A DNA stretch of 64,000 nucleotides, from positions 1-64,000 of the forward strand of contig NZ_JADIVZ010000012.1 of NCBI RefSeq assembly GCF_015319165.1, read 5' to 3'. Of this stretch, positions 17,685 through 25,500 are shown one piece after another. A program made the position numbers and the translations under genes. Source of the DNA: Nocardioides acrostichi (GTDB lineage: Bacteria > Actinomycetota > Actinomycetes > Propionibacteriales > Nocardioidaceae). How positions within the stretch are numbered: the first letter of the stretch is position 1; every line of letters starts with the position of its first letter. The notes under the pieces were generated by a model. It worked only from the letters and a program-made list of their open reading frames with translations. It ran no database searches and was not told the origin of the DNA.

Positions 17685-18505
17685 AGCACCTTCTCCAGGA
17701 ATGTTCGGCCCCGTTGCGTGGCCGGGCGCGCGAAGAACTGTCGGGGCGAGGACTGCTCGAGCACGGCACCGTGGTCCATGAGCACGATGCGGTCGGCGAC
17801 GTCGCGGGCGAAGCCCATCTCGTGGGTCACCAGGATCATCGTCATGCCCTCGGCGGCGAGGTCGCGCATGACCGTCAACACCTCGTCGACCATCTCGGGG
17901 TCCAGCGCGGAGGTCGGCTCGTCGAAGAGCATGACCTTCGGGCGCATCGCCAGGGCCCGCGCGATCGCGACCCGCTGCTGCTGGCCACCGGAGAGGGTCT
18001 CGGGGTAGGCCTCCATCTTGTCGGCCAGCCCGACCCGCGCCAGCAGGTCGCCGGCTCGCTCGTCGGCCTCGCGTCGTGACAGCCCGAGCACCGAGCGCGG
18101 GGCCTCGACGAGGTTCTGCCGCACGGTCATGTGGGCGAAGAGGTTGAAGCCCTGGAAGACCATCCCGACGGCGGCCCGCTGGGCCGCGAGCTCGGCCGCG
18201 CCGACCTCGACGAGGGCGCCGTTGCGGGCGGCGTAGCCCAGCGGCACGCCGTCGATGACGCACAGCCCGGCGTCGGGTGTCTCTAGACGGTTCAGGCAGC
18301 GCAGCAGGGTGCTCTTGCCAGACCCCGACGGACCGATGACGCACACCGTCTCGCCCGGGGCGACATCGAGGTCGACGCCGTGCAGCACCCGGTGGCCGCC
18401 GAAGCTCTTGACCAGGCCGCGCGCGGAGACGATCGGGTCCGGGGAGTCCGGGGAGTCCGCGCCGGAGGGGTCGGCGGGCTTGATCAGGGAGTACGAGGTG
18501 GTCAC
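17681..18505 (-). CDS. Amino-acid-type ABC transporter ATP-binding protein
   Basis: A 274-residue ABC ATPase of the GlnQ/HisP group that powers import. Walker A is GPSGSGKST (about 60-68), the Q-loop is VFQGFNLFAHMTV, the signature is LSGGQQQRVAIARAL, Walker B is VMLFDEPTSALDPE, and the H-loop is ILVTHEMGFA. A 25-residue N-terminal extension (PADPSGADSPDSPDP) precedes the usual start. GTG 18505 overlaps the permease stop and its own stop overlaps the dipeptidase start, so three genes are joined by GTGA overlaps. Confidence 0.93.
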   Translation of the reverse strand: MTTSYSLIKPADPSGADSPDSPDPIVSARGLVKSFGGHRVLHGVDLDVAPGETVCVIGPSGSGKSTLLRCLNRLETPDAGLCVIDGVPLGYAARNGALVEVGAAELAAQRAAVGMVFQGFNLFAHMTVRQNLVEAPRSVLGLSRREADERAGDLLARVGLADKMEAYPETLSGGQQQRVAIARALAMRPKVMLFDEPTSALDPEMVDEVLTVMRDLAAEGMTMILVTHEMGFARDVADRIVLMDHGAVLEQSSPRQFFARPATQRGRTFLEKVL

Positions 18506-19398
18506 AGCGCTCCCTCCTCGGTCGGCGCCGCGATGCGGTGCGAGCGGTCGCCCAGGCGCCGCTCCAGCCAGGACTGCGCCAGGCTCAGCACACCGGTGAT
18601 CACCATGTACCAGATCGACACGACCACCAGCAGCGGGATGGTCCGGTAGTTGGCGGCGTAGATGAGCTGCGCCGAGTACAGCAGGTCGGCCAGTGCGATG
18701 ACCGAGACCAGAGAGGTCGCCTTGAGCAGGGAGATCACCTGGTTGCCGAGGGAGGGGATGACGATGCGGAAGGCCTGCGGCCAGACCACTCGACGAAACG
18801 TGCGCCACGGGCTCAGGCCGAGGGCGGCGGCCGCCTCACGCTGCCCGGTGGGCACCGCGGCGAAGCCGCCGCGGACGATCTCGGCGAGGTAGGCGGTCTC
18901 GTGCAGCGTCAGCCCGATGAGCGCCGCCGTCAGGGGGCCGATGACCTCGTTGGTCGACACCCCGCCCACTGTGCCGAGGCCAGGGAAGCCGAGGCCGAGG
19001 GTCGGGAAGAGGGCGGCGAGGTTGTACCAGAACAGCAGCTGGACCAGCATCGGGATGGCACGGAAGACCCAGATGAAGGCGGTGGCGGCGCCGGCCGCGG
19101 CACGCACCGAGCTCATCCGCAGCGCGGCCACGCCGACGCCGAGCACGATCGCCATCGCCATGGAGGCCAGAGTCATGCCGACGCTGACCAGGACACCGGT
19201 CAGGATCCGGCTGTCGAAGAGGTAGGGGCCGACGAGGCGCCACTCGAATCCGGGGGTGAGGGCCGCGCCCACCACCATCCAGGCGAGCACCAGCACCACG
19301 ACGACGTTCACGGCCACGATCCAGAGTCGTCGACGCCCCCGGCGCGGCATCGCGTGCAAGACATCGAGCCGGCTCGCGGCTGAGCTGATGATGGTCAT
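18502..19398 (-). CDS. Amino-acid-type ABC transporter permease
   Basis: A 298-residue inner-membrane subunit of the HisMQ/GlnP type. One hydrophobic helix near residues 28-50 precedes the core, which has about five segments (ILTGVLVSVGMTLASMAMAI onward). The EAA loop that docks the ATPase reads REAAAALGLSPWRTFRRVVWPQ. A single permease implies a homodimer. ATG 19398 is preferred over an upstream GTG because GGAGG lies 9 bases before it, while the GTG lies inside that site. It is the first gene of the operon. A -35/-10 pair overlapping a perfect inverted repeat lies 60-90 bp upstream. Confidence 0.92.
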   Translation of the reverse strand: MTIISSAASRLDVLHAMPRRGRRRLWIVAVNVVVVLVLAWMVVGAALTPGFEWRLVGPYLFDSRILTGVLVSVGMTLASMAMAIVLGVGVAALRMSSVRAAAGAATAFIWVFRAIPMLVQLLFWYNLAALFPTLGLGFPGLGTVGGVSTNEVIGPLTAALIGLTLHETAYLAEIVRGGFAAVPTGQREAAAALGLSPWRTFRRVVWPQAFRIVIPSLGNQVISLLKATSLVSVIALADLLYSAQLIYAANYRTIPLLVVVSIWYMVITGVLSLAQSWLERRLGDRSHRIAAPTEEGAL

Positions 19399-19454
19399 GC
19401 TCGTCACCTCCTTCCCTGATGATGGCCGCGATGCTAGGAACGGCGATCGAGGGG

Positions 19455-19485
19455 GCGCTAGGACATTGACCGAATGTGGTCAATG
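19455..19485 (-). promoter_or_regulatory. Promoter and operator of the transport operon
   Basis: On the minus strand TTGACC (19483-19478) is followed 17 bases later by TAGCGC, a plausible -35/-10 pair. The -35 lies inside a perfect inverted repeat at 19464-19485 (arms CATTGACC and GGTCAATG, 6-base spacer). A dimer bound there would block polymerase. The shape suits a GntR/FadR- or LacI-type site, but the regulator is not identified. Confidence 0.6.
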
Positions 19486-19538
19486 CGACGTAGGTGCCAC
19501 GACGCGCCCTGAGATCGCCGGCGGGTCGTGGGCGTCCG

Positions 19539-19544
19539 TAGCAT
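19539..19544 (+). promoter_or_regulatory. -10 element TAGCAT, leaderless start
   Basis: TAGCAT lies 6 bases before GTG 19551, with no ribosome-binding site. Confidence 0.45.
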
Positions 19545-19550
19545 CGCCGC

Positions 19551-20369
19551 GTGGGTAGACGCAGCGCGGAGACCGATCCCTCCCGCCCGGGTAGGGGGTC
19601 GTCGGATGCGACGGCGCACGTGGTGCTCGAGGCCGATGCCGCCGGCGGGGTGACCGTGGTCGTCGACGAGACGCCGCAGTCACACGTGCGGCTCGACGAC
19701 CCGTCGCACCTGGAGTTCGGCTACATCCGGCACCTCGCGCTGCTGCTCGGTACCCGGGTGCCAGCCGCGCCCGCGCCACTGGGGGTCACCCACGTCGGCG
19801 GCGCGGCGATGACGCTGGCGCGGTGGGTGCAGCACACGCGACCAGGCTCGCCCCAGATCGTGTTCGAGCCGGACGCCGCCCTCACCGACCTCGTGCGCGC
19901 CGAGCTGCCACTGCCGCGCGGCCACCGCATCAGGGTGCGCCCGGTCGACGGCCTGGCTGGCACGGCGGCGCTGCGCCCCGAGTCGGCCGATGCGGTCGTG
20001 CTCGACGCCTACGCGAGCGGGTCGGTGCCGTCCGAGCTCACGACGCCGGACTACCTGGGCGACGTCGCCCGCGTGCTGCGCCCGACCGGCGTGCTGGGCA
20101 TCAACCTCGCCACCGCGTCGGGGCTCGTGCCTCGCGTGCTGGCCGGTCTGCTCGCGATCGAGGCCTATGTCGACCTCGCGGTGATCGGTCCACGCGAGGT
20201 GCTGCGCGGCCGCCCGGGCAACGTGGTCGTCGCCGCGGCGCGCGACGCCCTCGACGCGGGCGCCCTGCGTGCCGCGATGTCGCGTGAGCCGTTGCCGAGC
20301 GAGGTGCGACACGGTGCCGAGGTGGCCCGGCTGGCCGGTGCGGCGAGCCCCGCGCCTGGCCGGCGGTGA
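19551..20369 (+). CDS. Spermidine-synthase-like SAM-dependent methyltransferase-fold protein
   Basis: A 272-residue protein of the spermidine-synthase-like group common in actinobacteria, which often lacks true polyamine activity. It shows SHLEFGYIRHLALLL, the glycine-rich loop THVGGAAMTLARWV (motif I), IVFEPDAALTDLVR (acidic residue that would hold the ribose), and the motif IV-like DAVVLDAYASGSVPSELTT. The usual GGGDG of genuine spermidine synthases is replaced by HVGGA. It is divergent from the transport operon across a 150-bp gap that contains the operator, so it might respond to the same regulator. The role is unknown. Confidence 0.75.
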   Translation: MGRRSAETDPSRPGRGSSDATAHVVLEADAAGGVTVVVDETPQSHVRLDDPSHLEFGYIRHLALLLGTRVPAAPAPLGVTHVGGAAMTLARWVQHTRPGSPQIVFEPDAALTDLVRAELPLPRGHRIRVRPVDGLAGTAALRPESADAVVLDAYASGSVPSELTTPDYLGDVARVLRPTGVLGINLATASGLVPRVLAGLLAIEAYVDLAVIGPREVLRGRPGNVVVAAARDALDAGALRAAMSREPLPSEVRHGAEVARLAGAASPAPGRR

Positions 20370-20441
20370 GCAGGCAACCGAACCGACGGCTCGGGCTCAA
20401 GGCGACCCTGCAACACCTCGGCGAGGAGCGGCGCCGGTGCC

Positions 20442-22187
20442 TCAGCGAGCCCCGGCCCGCAGGAACGAGCCCATCCGCTCGACGCCCAGGGCGGGGTCGG
20501 CCACGCCGGCGCGGAAGGCCACGTGGCCGTTGACCATGACCAACGGCACGCATGCGTCGTTGCGGTTGACCATGCGCTCGAGTCCGCCGTACACCTCGAC
20601 CGGCGCCTCGTGGTACTCCTCGAGGGTGTCGTCGAGGCGCTCGGGGTCGACGACGACGAGGTCGGCCCGGTCGCCCTCGCGCAGGAAGCCGGCGTCGATG
20701 TCGTACCACTCGCCGAGCTCACCGGTGAGCCGGTGCACGGCGTGCTCGACGCTCATGAACGGCGTACCGGCCTTCTCGGAGGTGTACACGTGCCTCAGCA
20801 GTCGCAGCCCGCAGTTGTAGAACGCCATGTTGCGCAGGTGGGCGCCGGCGTCGGAGAAGCCCATCTGCACGCCCGGTGAGACGGCCAGCTCCTTGAGCAC
20901 CTCGGGCCGGTGGTTGGAGATGGTGGTGCGCCAGCGCAGCTTCTCGCCCCACTCGACGACGAGGTCGAGGAACGCGTCGACCGGGTGCAGGCCACCGCGA
21001 TCGACGCCGACCTGGCCGAAGCTCTTGCCGACGACGCTGTCGTCGGGGCACTCGACGATCTCGGCGTCGAAGAAGTCGCGGTGCCACACGCGCGGGCCGT
21101 ACTTCGACTCGTAGTCCTTGCGGAACCGGCGGCGGTACTCCTCGTCGCGCAGCAGCACGTTGCGCTCGAGCTCGGTGCGCAGGTGCAGCGCCTCGGCACC
21201 GGAGCCGAACTCCTCGAAGATCACCAGTGAGATGCCGTCGGCGTACACCTCGAACGGCACCGGCAGGTGCTGCCAGCGGAAGTCGGCACCGAAGCGGTTC
21301 ACGGCCTTCGCGAGTGGGCCCATGATCTTCACGGCGGCGGTGTTGGCCTTGATGTCGGCGGCCGAGAGCAGGCTGGTCTTCAGGTGCGGACGCCCGATGC
21401 CGAGTGAGGTCACCACCTGGCTCAGCACCGACGCGGGGTTCTTGATGTCCGGGCCGGACTGGAGCACGCGCCCGGTGCGGCGCAGGATCGCCTGGAGCGT
21501 GCGCAGCTCGTGCGCCGTGGCGTAGGTCGAGGGCAGCGTGCGCGAGCGGCACACCTCGCCGTCGAGCTTGTCGAAGAGCAGCTGTTGCGAGCTCATGCCG
21601 ACGAACCCGGCCTCGAGGCACTCGGCGAGCATCTGCTCCATGCGGACCAGCTCGCGCCGCGACGACTTCACCGACTTCGTGGTGGCTCGCGGCAGGCTCA
21701 TCGTGGCTGCGCGCATGTCGGAGTGGCCGATGAAGGCGGTGACGTTGGGGCCGAGCGGACGCCGCTCGATGGCGGCGATGTACTCCTCGGGCCCGCTCCA
21801 GCCCTCCTCGCTCTCCAGCGCATCGAGCACGTGGGCCCGCGGGATCGCCTCGACCCGGCCGAAGATGTCGCCGGCGTCCTCGGGGGAGCAGTAGACCGTC
21901 GACAGCGAGCAGGAGCCCATCATGATCGTGGTGACGCCGTGCCGCAGCGACTCCCCGAGGGCGGGCGCGCCCAGCACCTCGATGTCGTAGTGGGTGTGGA
22001 TGTCGACGATGCCCGGCATCACCCACTGCCCGGTGGCGTCGACCACCTCGGCGCCGGTGGTGTCCAACGCCTCGGCGCTCACCGCCACCACGCGGCCGTC
22101 GCGGATGCCGATGTCGCGCACGGACGACGCCCCGCCCGTGCCGTCGAAGTGCCGTCCGCCGGTGATGACGGTGTCGAAGCCGGTCAT
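20442..22187 (-). CDS. N-acyl-D-amino-acid deacylase / D-aminoacylase (amidohydrolase)
   Basis: A 581-residue amidohydrolase of the D-aminoacylase group, which removes acyl groups from N-acyl-D-amino acids or acts on related N-acyl compounds. The N-terminal beta-sandwich (VITGGRHFDGTGG) leads into metal motif DIHTHYDIE (His-x-His, about 62-66), then GHSDMRAA (about 150) and the Asp-containing MGFSDAGAHLRNM (about 465). The C-terminus rejoins the sandwich (DRADLVVVDPERLDD). GGAGG six bases before ATG 22187 supports the start. Upstream lies a 14-bp palindrome. It converges with the spermidine-synthase-like gene. The position near the dipeptidase operon suggests a linked D-amino-acid theme. Confidence 0.85.
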   Translation of the reverse strand: MTGFDTVITGGRHFDGTGGASSVRDIGIRDGRVVAVSAEALDTTGAEVVDATGQWVMPGIVDIHTHYDIEVLGAPALGESLRHGVTTIMMGSCSLSTVYCSPEDAGDIFGRVEAIPRAHVLDALESEEGWSGPEEYIAAIERRPLGPNVTAFIGHSDMRAATMSLPRATTKSVKSSRRELVRMEQMLAECLEAGFVGMSSQQLLFDKLDGEVCRSRTLPSTYATAHELRTLQAILRRTGRVLQSGPDIKNPASVLSQVVTSLGIGRPHLKTSLLSAADIKANTAAVKIMGPLAKAVNRFGADFRWQHLPVPFEVYADGISLVIFEEFGSGAEALHLRTELERNVLLRDEEYRRRFRKDYESKYGPRVWHRDFFDAEIVECPDDSVVGKSFGQVGVDRGGLHPVDAFLDLVVEWGEKLRWRTTISNHRPEVLKELAVSPGVQMGFSDAGAHLRNMAFYNCGLRLLRHVYTSEKAGTPFMSVEHAVHRLTGELGEWYDIDAGFLREGDRADLVVVDPERLDDTLEEYHEAPVEVYGGLERMVNRNDACVPLVMVNGHVAFRAGVADPALGVERMGSFLRAGAR

Positions 22188-22245
22188 GGTGACCTCCGGG
22201 TGCTGCCAGATGTGACGGGTGTCGCATCCCAGCGTCGCACCGCAT

Positions 22246-22259
22246 TGGACACCTGTCCA
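22246..22259. promoter_or_regulatory. 14-bp palindrome upstream of the D-aminoacylase gene
   Basis: TGGACA and TGTCCA are separated by CC, about 60 bp before the gene start in a 115-bp gap. The size and symmetry suit a TetR- or GntR-type operator. Its partner regulator is unknown. Confidence 0.5.
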
Positions 22260-22302
22260 GCGTCGTCCGGACCCGCCCCGACGGTGCTCGAGGTCGGTGG
22301 CG

Positions 22303-23310
22303 TCAGTCGAAGATGCTGTCGCGCTTGCCCAGGAGCATCAGCGCGTACTTCTTCCAGAAGACCCCGGCTGGCGGACCGCCGTTGCACGGACCGGCCGAGC
22401 CCCCGGGCTCGCTGATCCAGGCCGTGCGGTCGAGTCTCGGCCCGGCCACGATGCGAGGCGGCGCGCCGAGGCGCATGTGGTCGGGGTTGCACCAGTCGGT
22501 CGGGATCTTCTGCGGGTTGCCGTTGACCGCCGTGCCCACGAGGTAGTGGGTGCCGTCGACGCCGCGCGACTCCAGGCGTCGTCCGACGGCGGTCGCGTAG
22601 TGGCGCGAGTCGCGGGTCGAGGCGTAGCTCATGACGTTGACCGAGTACCCGCGAGCCATCCCGACGCCGGCGGCCTTCAGGCGGCGCGCCATCCGCCAGG
22701 GCGGCACCCAGCCGACATGCCCGGCGTCGACGTAGGCCCACACGCCGTGACTCGCGAGAGCGCGCACGGCGTGCCGCACCAGGCGCAGCCGGCCGTGGGT
22801 CTGCCCGGGACAGTTGTCCATGAGCCCCAGCGCATCGGGCTCGACGACGGCGACCGCGTGGGTGCCCGCGAGGCCGCGGGCGATCCGAGTCGTCCACGTG
22901 CGGTACTGGCGAGGGCTCCAGCCGCCGGCGGAGTAGCCGCCGCAGTCACGGTGGGGGATGCCGTAGAGGGAGACGAGCGGGATCCGGTCGTGCGCCGCGG
23001 CGCGGTCGGCGTACCGGCTCACCTGGCGACGCACGGTGCCCAGCGGGAAGTACTCCGGGCTGAGCCAGTAGGCGGTCGGCTGGTCGCCGATCGGCCGGAA
23101 CACCGGCTTGTCGCGGCTGATGGAGTAGGCCTGGCTGTCGGTGTTGACCTTGAACGGCAGCCGCAGCCGTGGATCCGTGCCCGAGGCGGTCGCCTGGCCC
23201 GGTGCGACCACCGCGGTGAGGGCCGAGAGCACCGTGGTGAGCATGAGCCCGGCCACGACGACCGGCGCGGTCGGCAGGGTAGGGCGATAGCGGCGTCCCG
23301 AGATACGCAT
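22303..23310 (-). CDS. Secreted glycoside hydrolase family 6 (cellulase-like)
   Basis: A 335-residue GH6 enzyme that hydrolyses beta-1,4-glucan. The signal region is residues 1-45 (LPTAPVVVAGLMLTTVLSAL, ending near GQATAS). Family strings include SLYGIPHRDCGGYSAGG (about 110-127), the catalytic-acid segment VAVVEPDALG (Asp about 156), VWAYVDAGHVGW and SVNVMSYASTRDS. The C-terminal DRTAWISEPGGSAGPCNGGP contains the usual product-site residues and a Cys. The short length indicates a bare catalytic domain without a carbohydrate-binding module. TACCCT lies 7 bases before ATG 23310, indicating a leaderless start. A related GH3 gene lies 13 kb away but is not linked. Confidence 0.88.
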   Translation of the reverse strand: MRISGRRYRPTLPTAPVVVAGLMLTTVLSALTAVVAPGQATASGTDPRLRLPFKVNTDSQAYSISRDKPVFRPIGDQPTAYWLSPEYFPLGTVRRQVSRYADRAAAHDRIPLVSLYGIPHRDCGGYSAGGWSPRQYRTWTTRIARGLAGTHAVAVVEPDALGLMDNCPGQTHGRLRLVRHAVRALASHGVWAYVDAGHVGWVPPWRMARRLKAAGVGMARGYSVNVMSYASTRDSRHYATAVGRRLESRGVDGTHYLVGTAVNGNPQKIPTDWCNPDHMRLGAPPRIVAGPRLDRTAWISEPGGSAGPCNGGPPAGVFWKKYALMLLGKRDSIFD

Positions 23311-23317
23311 GCTCCTG

Positions 23318-23323
23318 AGGGTA
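23318..23323 (-). promoter_or_regulatory. -10 element TACCCT, leaderless start of the GH6 gene
   Basis: On the minus strand TACCCT is followed by 7 bases and ATG 23310, with no convincing ribosome-binding site. Confidence 0.5.
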
Positions 23324-23385
23324 GGGGCGCTGATGCCGTGCCGAGGATCTGCCGTGGATTTCTTTACGCCAGGGTGACGAACCTC

Positions 23386-23485
23386 ATCGAGGATCGAGTC
23401 GCGCAGCCCGAGCAGCATGAGGGCGTACTCGGGCCAGAAGGTGCCGGCGGGCGGTCCGCCGAGGCGCCCGTCGTCGGGGTCGCAC
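23386..23485 (-). pseudogene. 3' remnant of a second GH6 gene
   Basis: The minus strand encodes GCDPDDGRL, then GGPPAGTFWPEYALMLLG and LRDSILD. About 20 of 25 residues match the last 25 residues of the GH6 protein just downstream (GGPPAGVFWKKYALMLLG, KRDSIFD). No catalytic part remains. It is the tail of a lost tandem copy that once preceded the surviving gene. Confidence 0.75.
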
Positions 23486-23594
23486 CCCGGGTGCCGGGGG
23501 AGGCATGCGACCACGGTGGGGCGCCGATTCCCCGCTCGTCCCGATCATGCGGCGAGGGGTATTCGTCGATGTCCGGTGGGCGGCCGCGAGCCAC

Positions 23595-23600
23595 TATTCT
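23595..23600 (+). promoter_or_regulatory. -10 element TATTCT, leaderless start of the YitT-like gene
   Basis: TATTCT lies 6 bases before GTG 23607, with no ribosome-binding site. Confidence 0.45.
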
Positions 23601-23606
23601 CGGGCC

Positions 23607-24263
23607 GTGACGAGCGAGGCTGCGACCCAGCGCGAGGCGCGCGAGCAGGGCCCTGCGGGCGACCCTCCCGTCGTGCCGCACTCCCCGCTCGAGGATGTGC
23701 TCGGGGTGCTCATCGGCACCTACGTCGTGTCGTTCGGCGTCGCCGTACTCGGCGGCGCCGGCGCGGTCACGGGTGGCACGGCCGGCCTCTCGCTGCTGGT
23801 GGCCTATGTGCTCGACGTACCGTTCGGGCCGGTGTTCGCTCTGGTGAACCTGCCGTTCTTCGTGCTCGCATGGTTCCGCAAGGGGACCTCGTTCACCGTG
23901 CGCAGCGCGGTGTCGGTGGCCCTGGTCTCGGGGTTCGCGACGCTGCACGACCACCTGCTCACGCTGCCCGATCTCGCGCCGCTCTACGCCGTGCTCACCG
24001 CCGACCTGCTCATCGGCATCGGCCTGCTCATCGTGTTCCGGCACGGCTCGAGCCTCGGGGGCTTCAATGTCGTGGCGCTGCTGGCCCAGGAGCGATTCGG
24101 CTGGCGCGCGGGGTACGTGCAGATGGGCATGGACGTCGTGGTGGTGCTCGCCGCGTTCGCCGTCGCGGCGCCGCTCATCGTGCTCGTCTCGGCGCTGGGC
24201 GCCTTGGTGCTCAACCAGGTGCTCGCCCTCAACCACCGCCCGGGCCGCTACCTCGGCGCCTGA
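23607..24263 (+). CDS. YitT-family integral membrane protein
   Basis: A 218-residue membrane protein. After a polar, 30-residue N-terminus come about five hydrophobic segments: VLIGTYVVSFGVAVLGGAGA, AGLSLLVAYVLDVPFGPVFA, FALVNLPFFVLAWF, AVLTADLLIGIGLLIVF and MDVVVVLAAFAVAAPLIVLV. The conserved YitT strings GGTAGLSLL and GSSLGGFNVVAL (substrate-site-like glycine motifs) are clear. The family is possibly a transporter, but its substrate is not established. The usual C-terminal DUF2179 domain is absent, so this is the short form. GTG 23607 follows a TATTCT at leaderless distance. It converges with fahA. Confidence 0.8.
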   Translation: MTSEAATQREAREQGPAGDPPVVPHSPLEDVLGVLIGTYVVSFGVAVLGGAGAVTGGTAGLSLLVAYVLDVPFGPVFALVNLPFFVLAWFRKGTSFTVRSAVSVALVSGFATLHDHLLTLPDLAPLYAVLTADLLIGIGLLIVFRHGSSLGGFNVVALLAQERFGWRAGYVQMGMDVVVVLAAFAVAAPLIVLVSALGALVLNQVLALNHRPGRYLGA

Positions 24264-24282
24264 CCCGCCTCCGGGCCAGGGG

Positions 24283-25500
24283 TCAAGGCGTCGGGAGCGC
24301 GGATGCGATGCCGCCGCGCACCTCGCCGAGCCCGATGCGGCCACCGCCGGTACCGGGTGCGGTGTAGCGCAGCACGACCTCGTCGCCGTCGGCGAGGAAC
24401 GCCGACTCCTCGCCCCAGCCGAGCTCGAGCAGGCAGCCGCGCTGGCCGGGCTCCGGGCCGCTGATGGTGCCGGAGCCGAAGAGGTCGCCGGTGCGCAGGC
24501 TGGCGCCGTTGACGGTGAGGTGGGCCAGCATCTGCGCGGGCGACCAGTACATCGTGCGGTAGGCCGGCCGGCTCACGACGCGACCGTTGACCTCGATCTC
24601 GACGTCGAGGTCGAGCCCGCGGGTGGCGCCGGGCGCGAGGTAGGGCAACGGCTCGGGATCCTGGGGCGGCGGGTCGACCCAGGCGGCGTCGAGCGCGGCG
24701 AGCGGGGTGACCCAGTGCGAGATCGACGTGGCGAAGGACTTGCCGAGGAACGGACCGAGCGGTTGGTACTCCCAGGCCTGGATGTCGCGCGCCGACCAGT
24801 CGTTGAGTCCGACGACGCCGAACACGTGCTCGGCGAACGCGCTGCACGGCACGGGCGTGCCGAGCGTGGATCCCACGCCGACCACGAAGCCCAGCTCGGC
24901 CTCGACGTCGAGCCGGGCCGACGGGCCGAACGTGCCGCCGCGTCGTTGCCCGCTCGGCCGCCTGATGGGAGTGCCCGAGGCGACGACCGTGCCGGCGCGG
25001 CCGTGGTAGCCGACCGGCAGGTGCTTCCAGTTCGCCAGCAGCGGCTCGCCGTCGGGGCGCAGGATGCGGCCGACGTTGGTGGCGTGATGCTCGGAGGCGT
25101 AGAAGTCGACGTAGTCGGCCACCTCGATCGGCAGCGACAACGTGACCTCGGTCAGGGGCACCAGGTGCGGCTCCACCAGCGGCCGCTCGTCGGCCTGCGT
25201 GAGGAGGCCCACGATCCAGCGACGCAGCGCGGCCACGAGCTCGGGGCCGTAGCCCATGAGCTCGTTGAGCGAGGGCTGCTGGAAGGTGCGTGACACCTCG
25301 AGCATCTGCGCCGCGGCGATCGGGGCGAGGTCGAGCACGTGGTCGCCGATGCGCACCCCGACCCGCGGCTCCTCCTCGCCTCGCGCGAACACGCCGTAGG
25401 GCAGGTGATCGAGGTCGAAGAGCGAACCCGTGGCGCCGGGCACCCAGGTGGTGGGCTCCCCGTGCTGCTCAGGCACGGCGTCCGGCCCAGGTCCAGGCAT
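24283..25500 (-). CDS. fahA: Fumarylacetoacetase
   Basis: A 405-residue enzyme that splits fumarylacetoacetate into fumarate and acetoacetate, the last step of tyrosine/homogentisate breakdown. The N-terminal SH3-like part (FDLDHLPYGVFARGEEEPRVGV) is followed by the metal site DYVDFYASEHHATNVG (about 125-140) with the catalytic His. The core is LNDWSARDIQAWEYQPLGPF and LGKSFATSISHWVTP, and GDLFGSGTISGPEPG lies near the end. ATG 25500 lies inside the end of hmgA with a 32-bp overlap, which points to coupled expression. Length and motifs are those of an intact enzyme. Confidence 0.96.
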   Translation of the reverse strand: MPGPGPDAVPEQHGEPTTWVPGATGSLFDLDHLPYGVFARGEEEPRVGVRIGDHVLDLAPIAAAQMLEVSRTFQQPSLNELMGYGPELVAALRRWIVGLLTQADERPLVEPHLVPLTEVTLSLPIEVADYVDFYASEHHATNVGRILRPDGEPLLANWKHLPVGYHGRAGTVVASGTPIRRPSGQRRGGTFGPSARLDVEAELGFVVGVGSTLGTPVPCSAFAEHVFGVVGLNDWSARDIQAWEYQPLGPFLGKSFATSISHWVTPLAALDAAWVDPPPQDPEPLPYLAPGATRGLDLDVEIEVNGRVVSRPAYRTMYWSPAQMLAHLTVNGASLRTGDLFGSGTISGPEPGQRGCLLELGWGEESAFLADGDEVVLRYTAPGTGGGRIGLGEVRGGIASALPTP

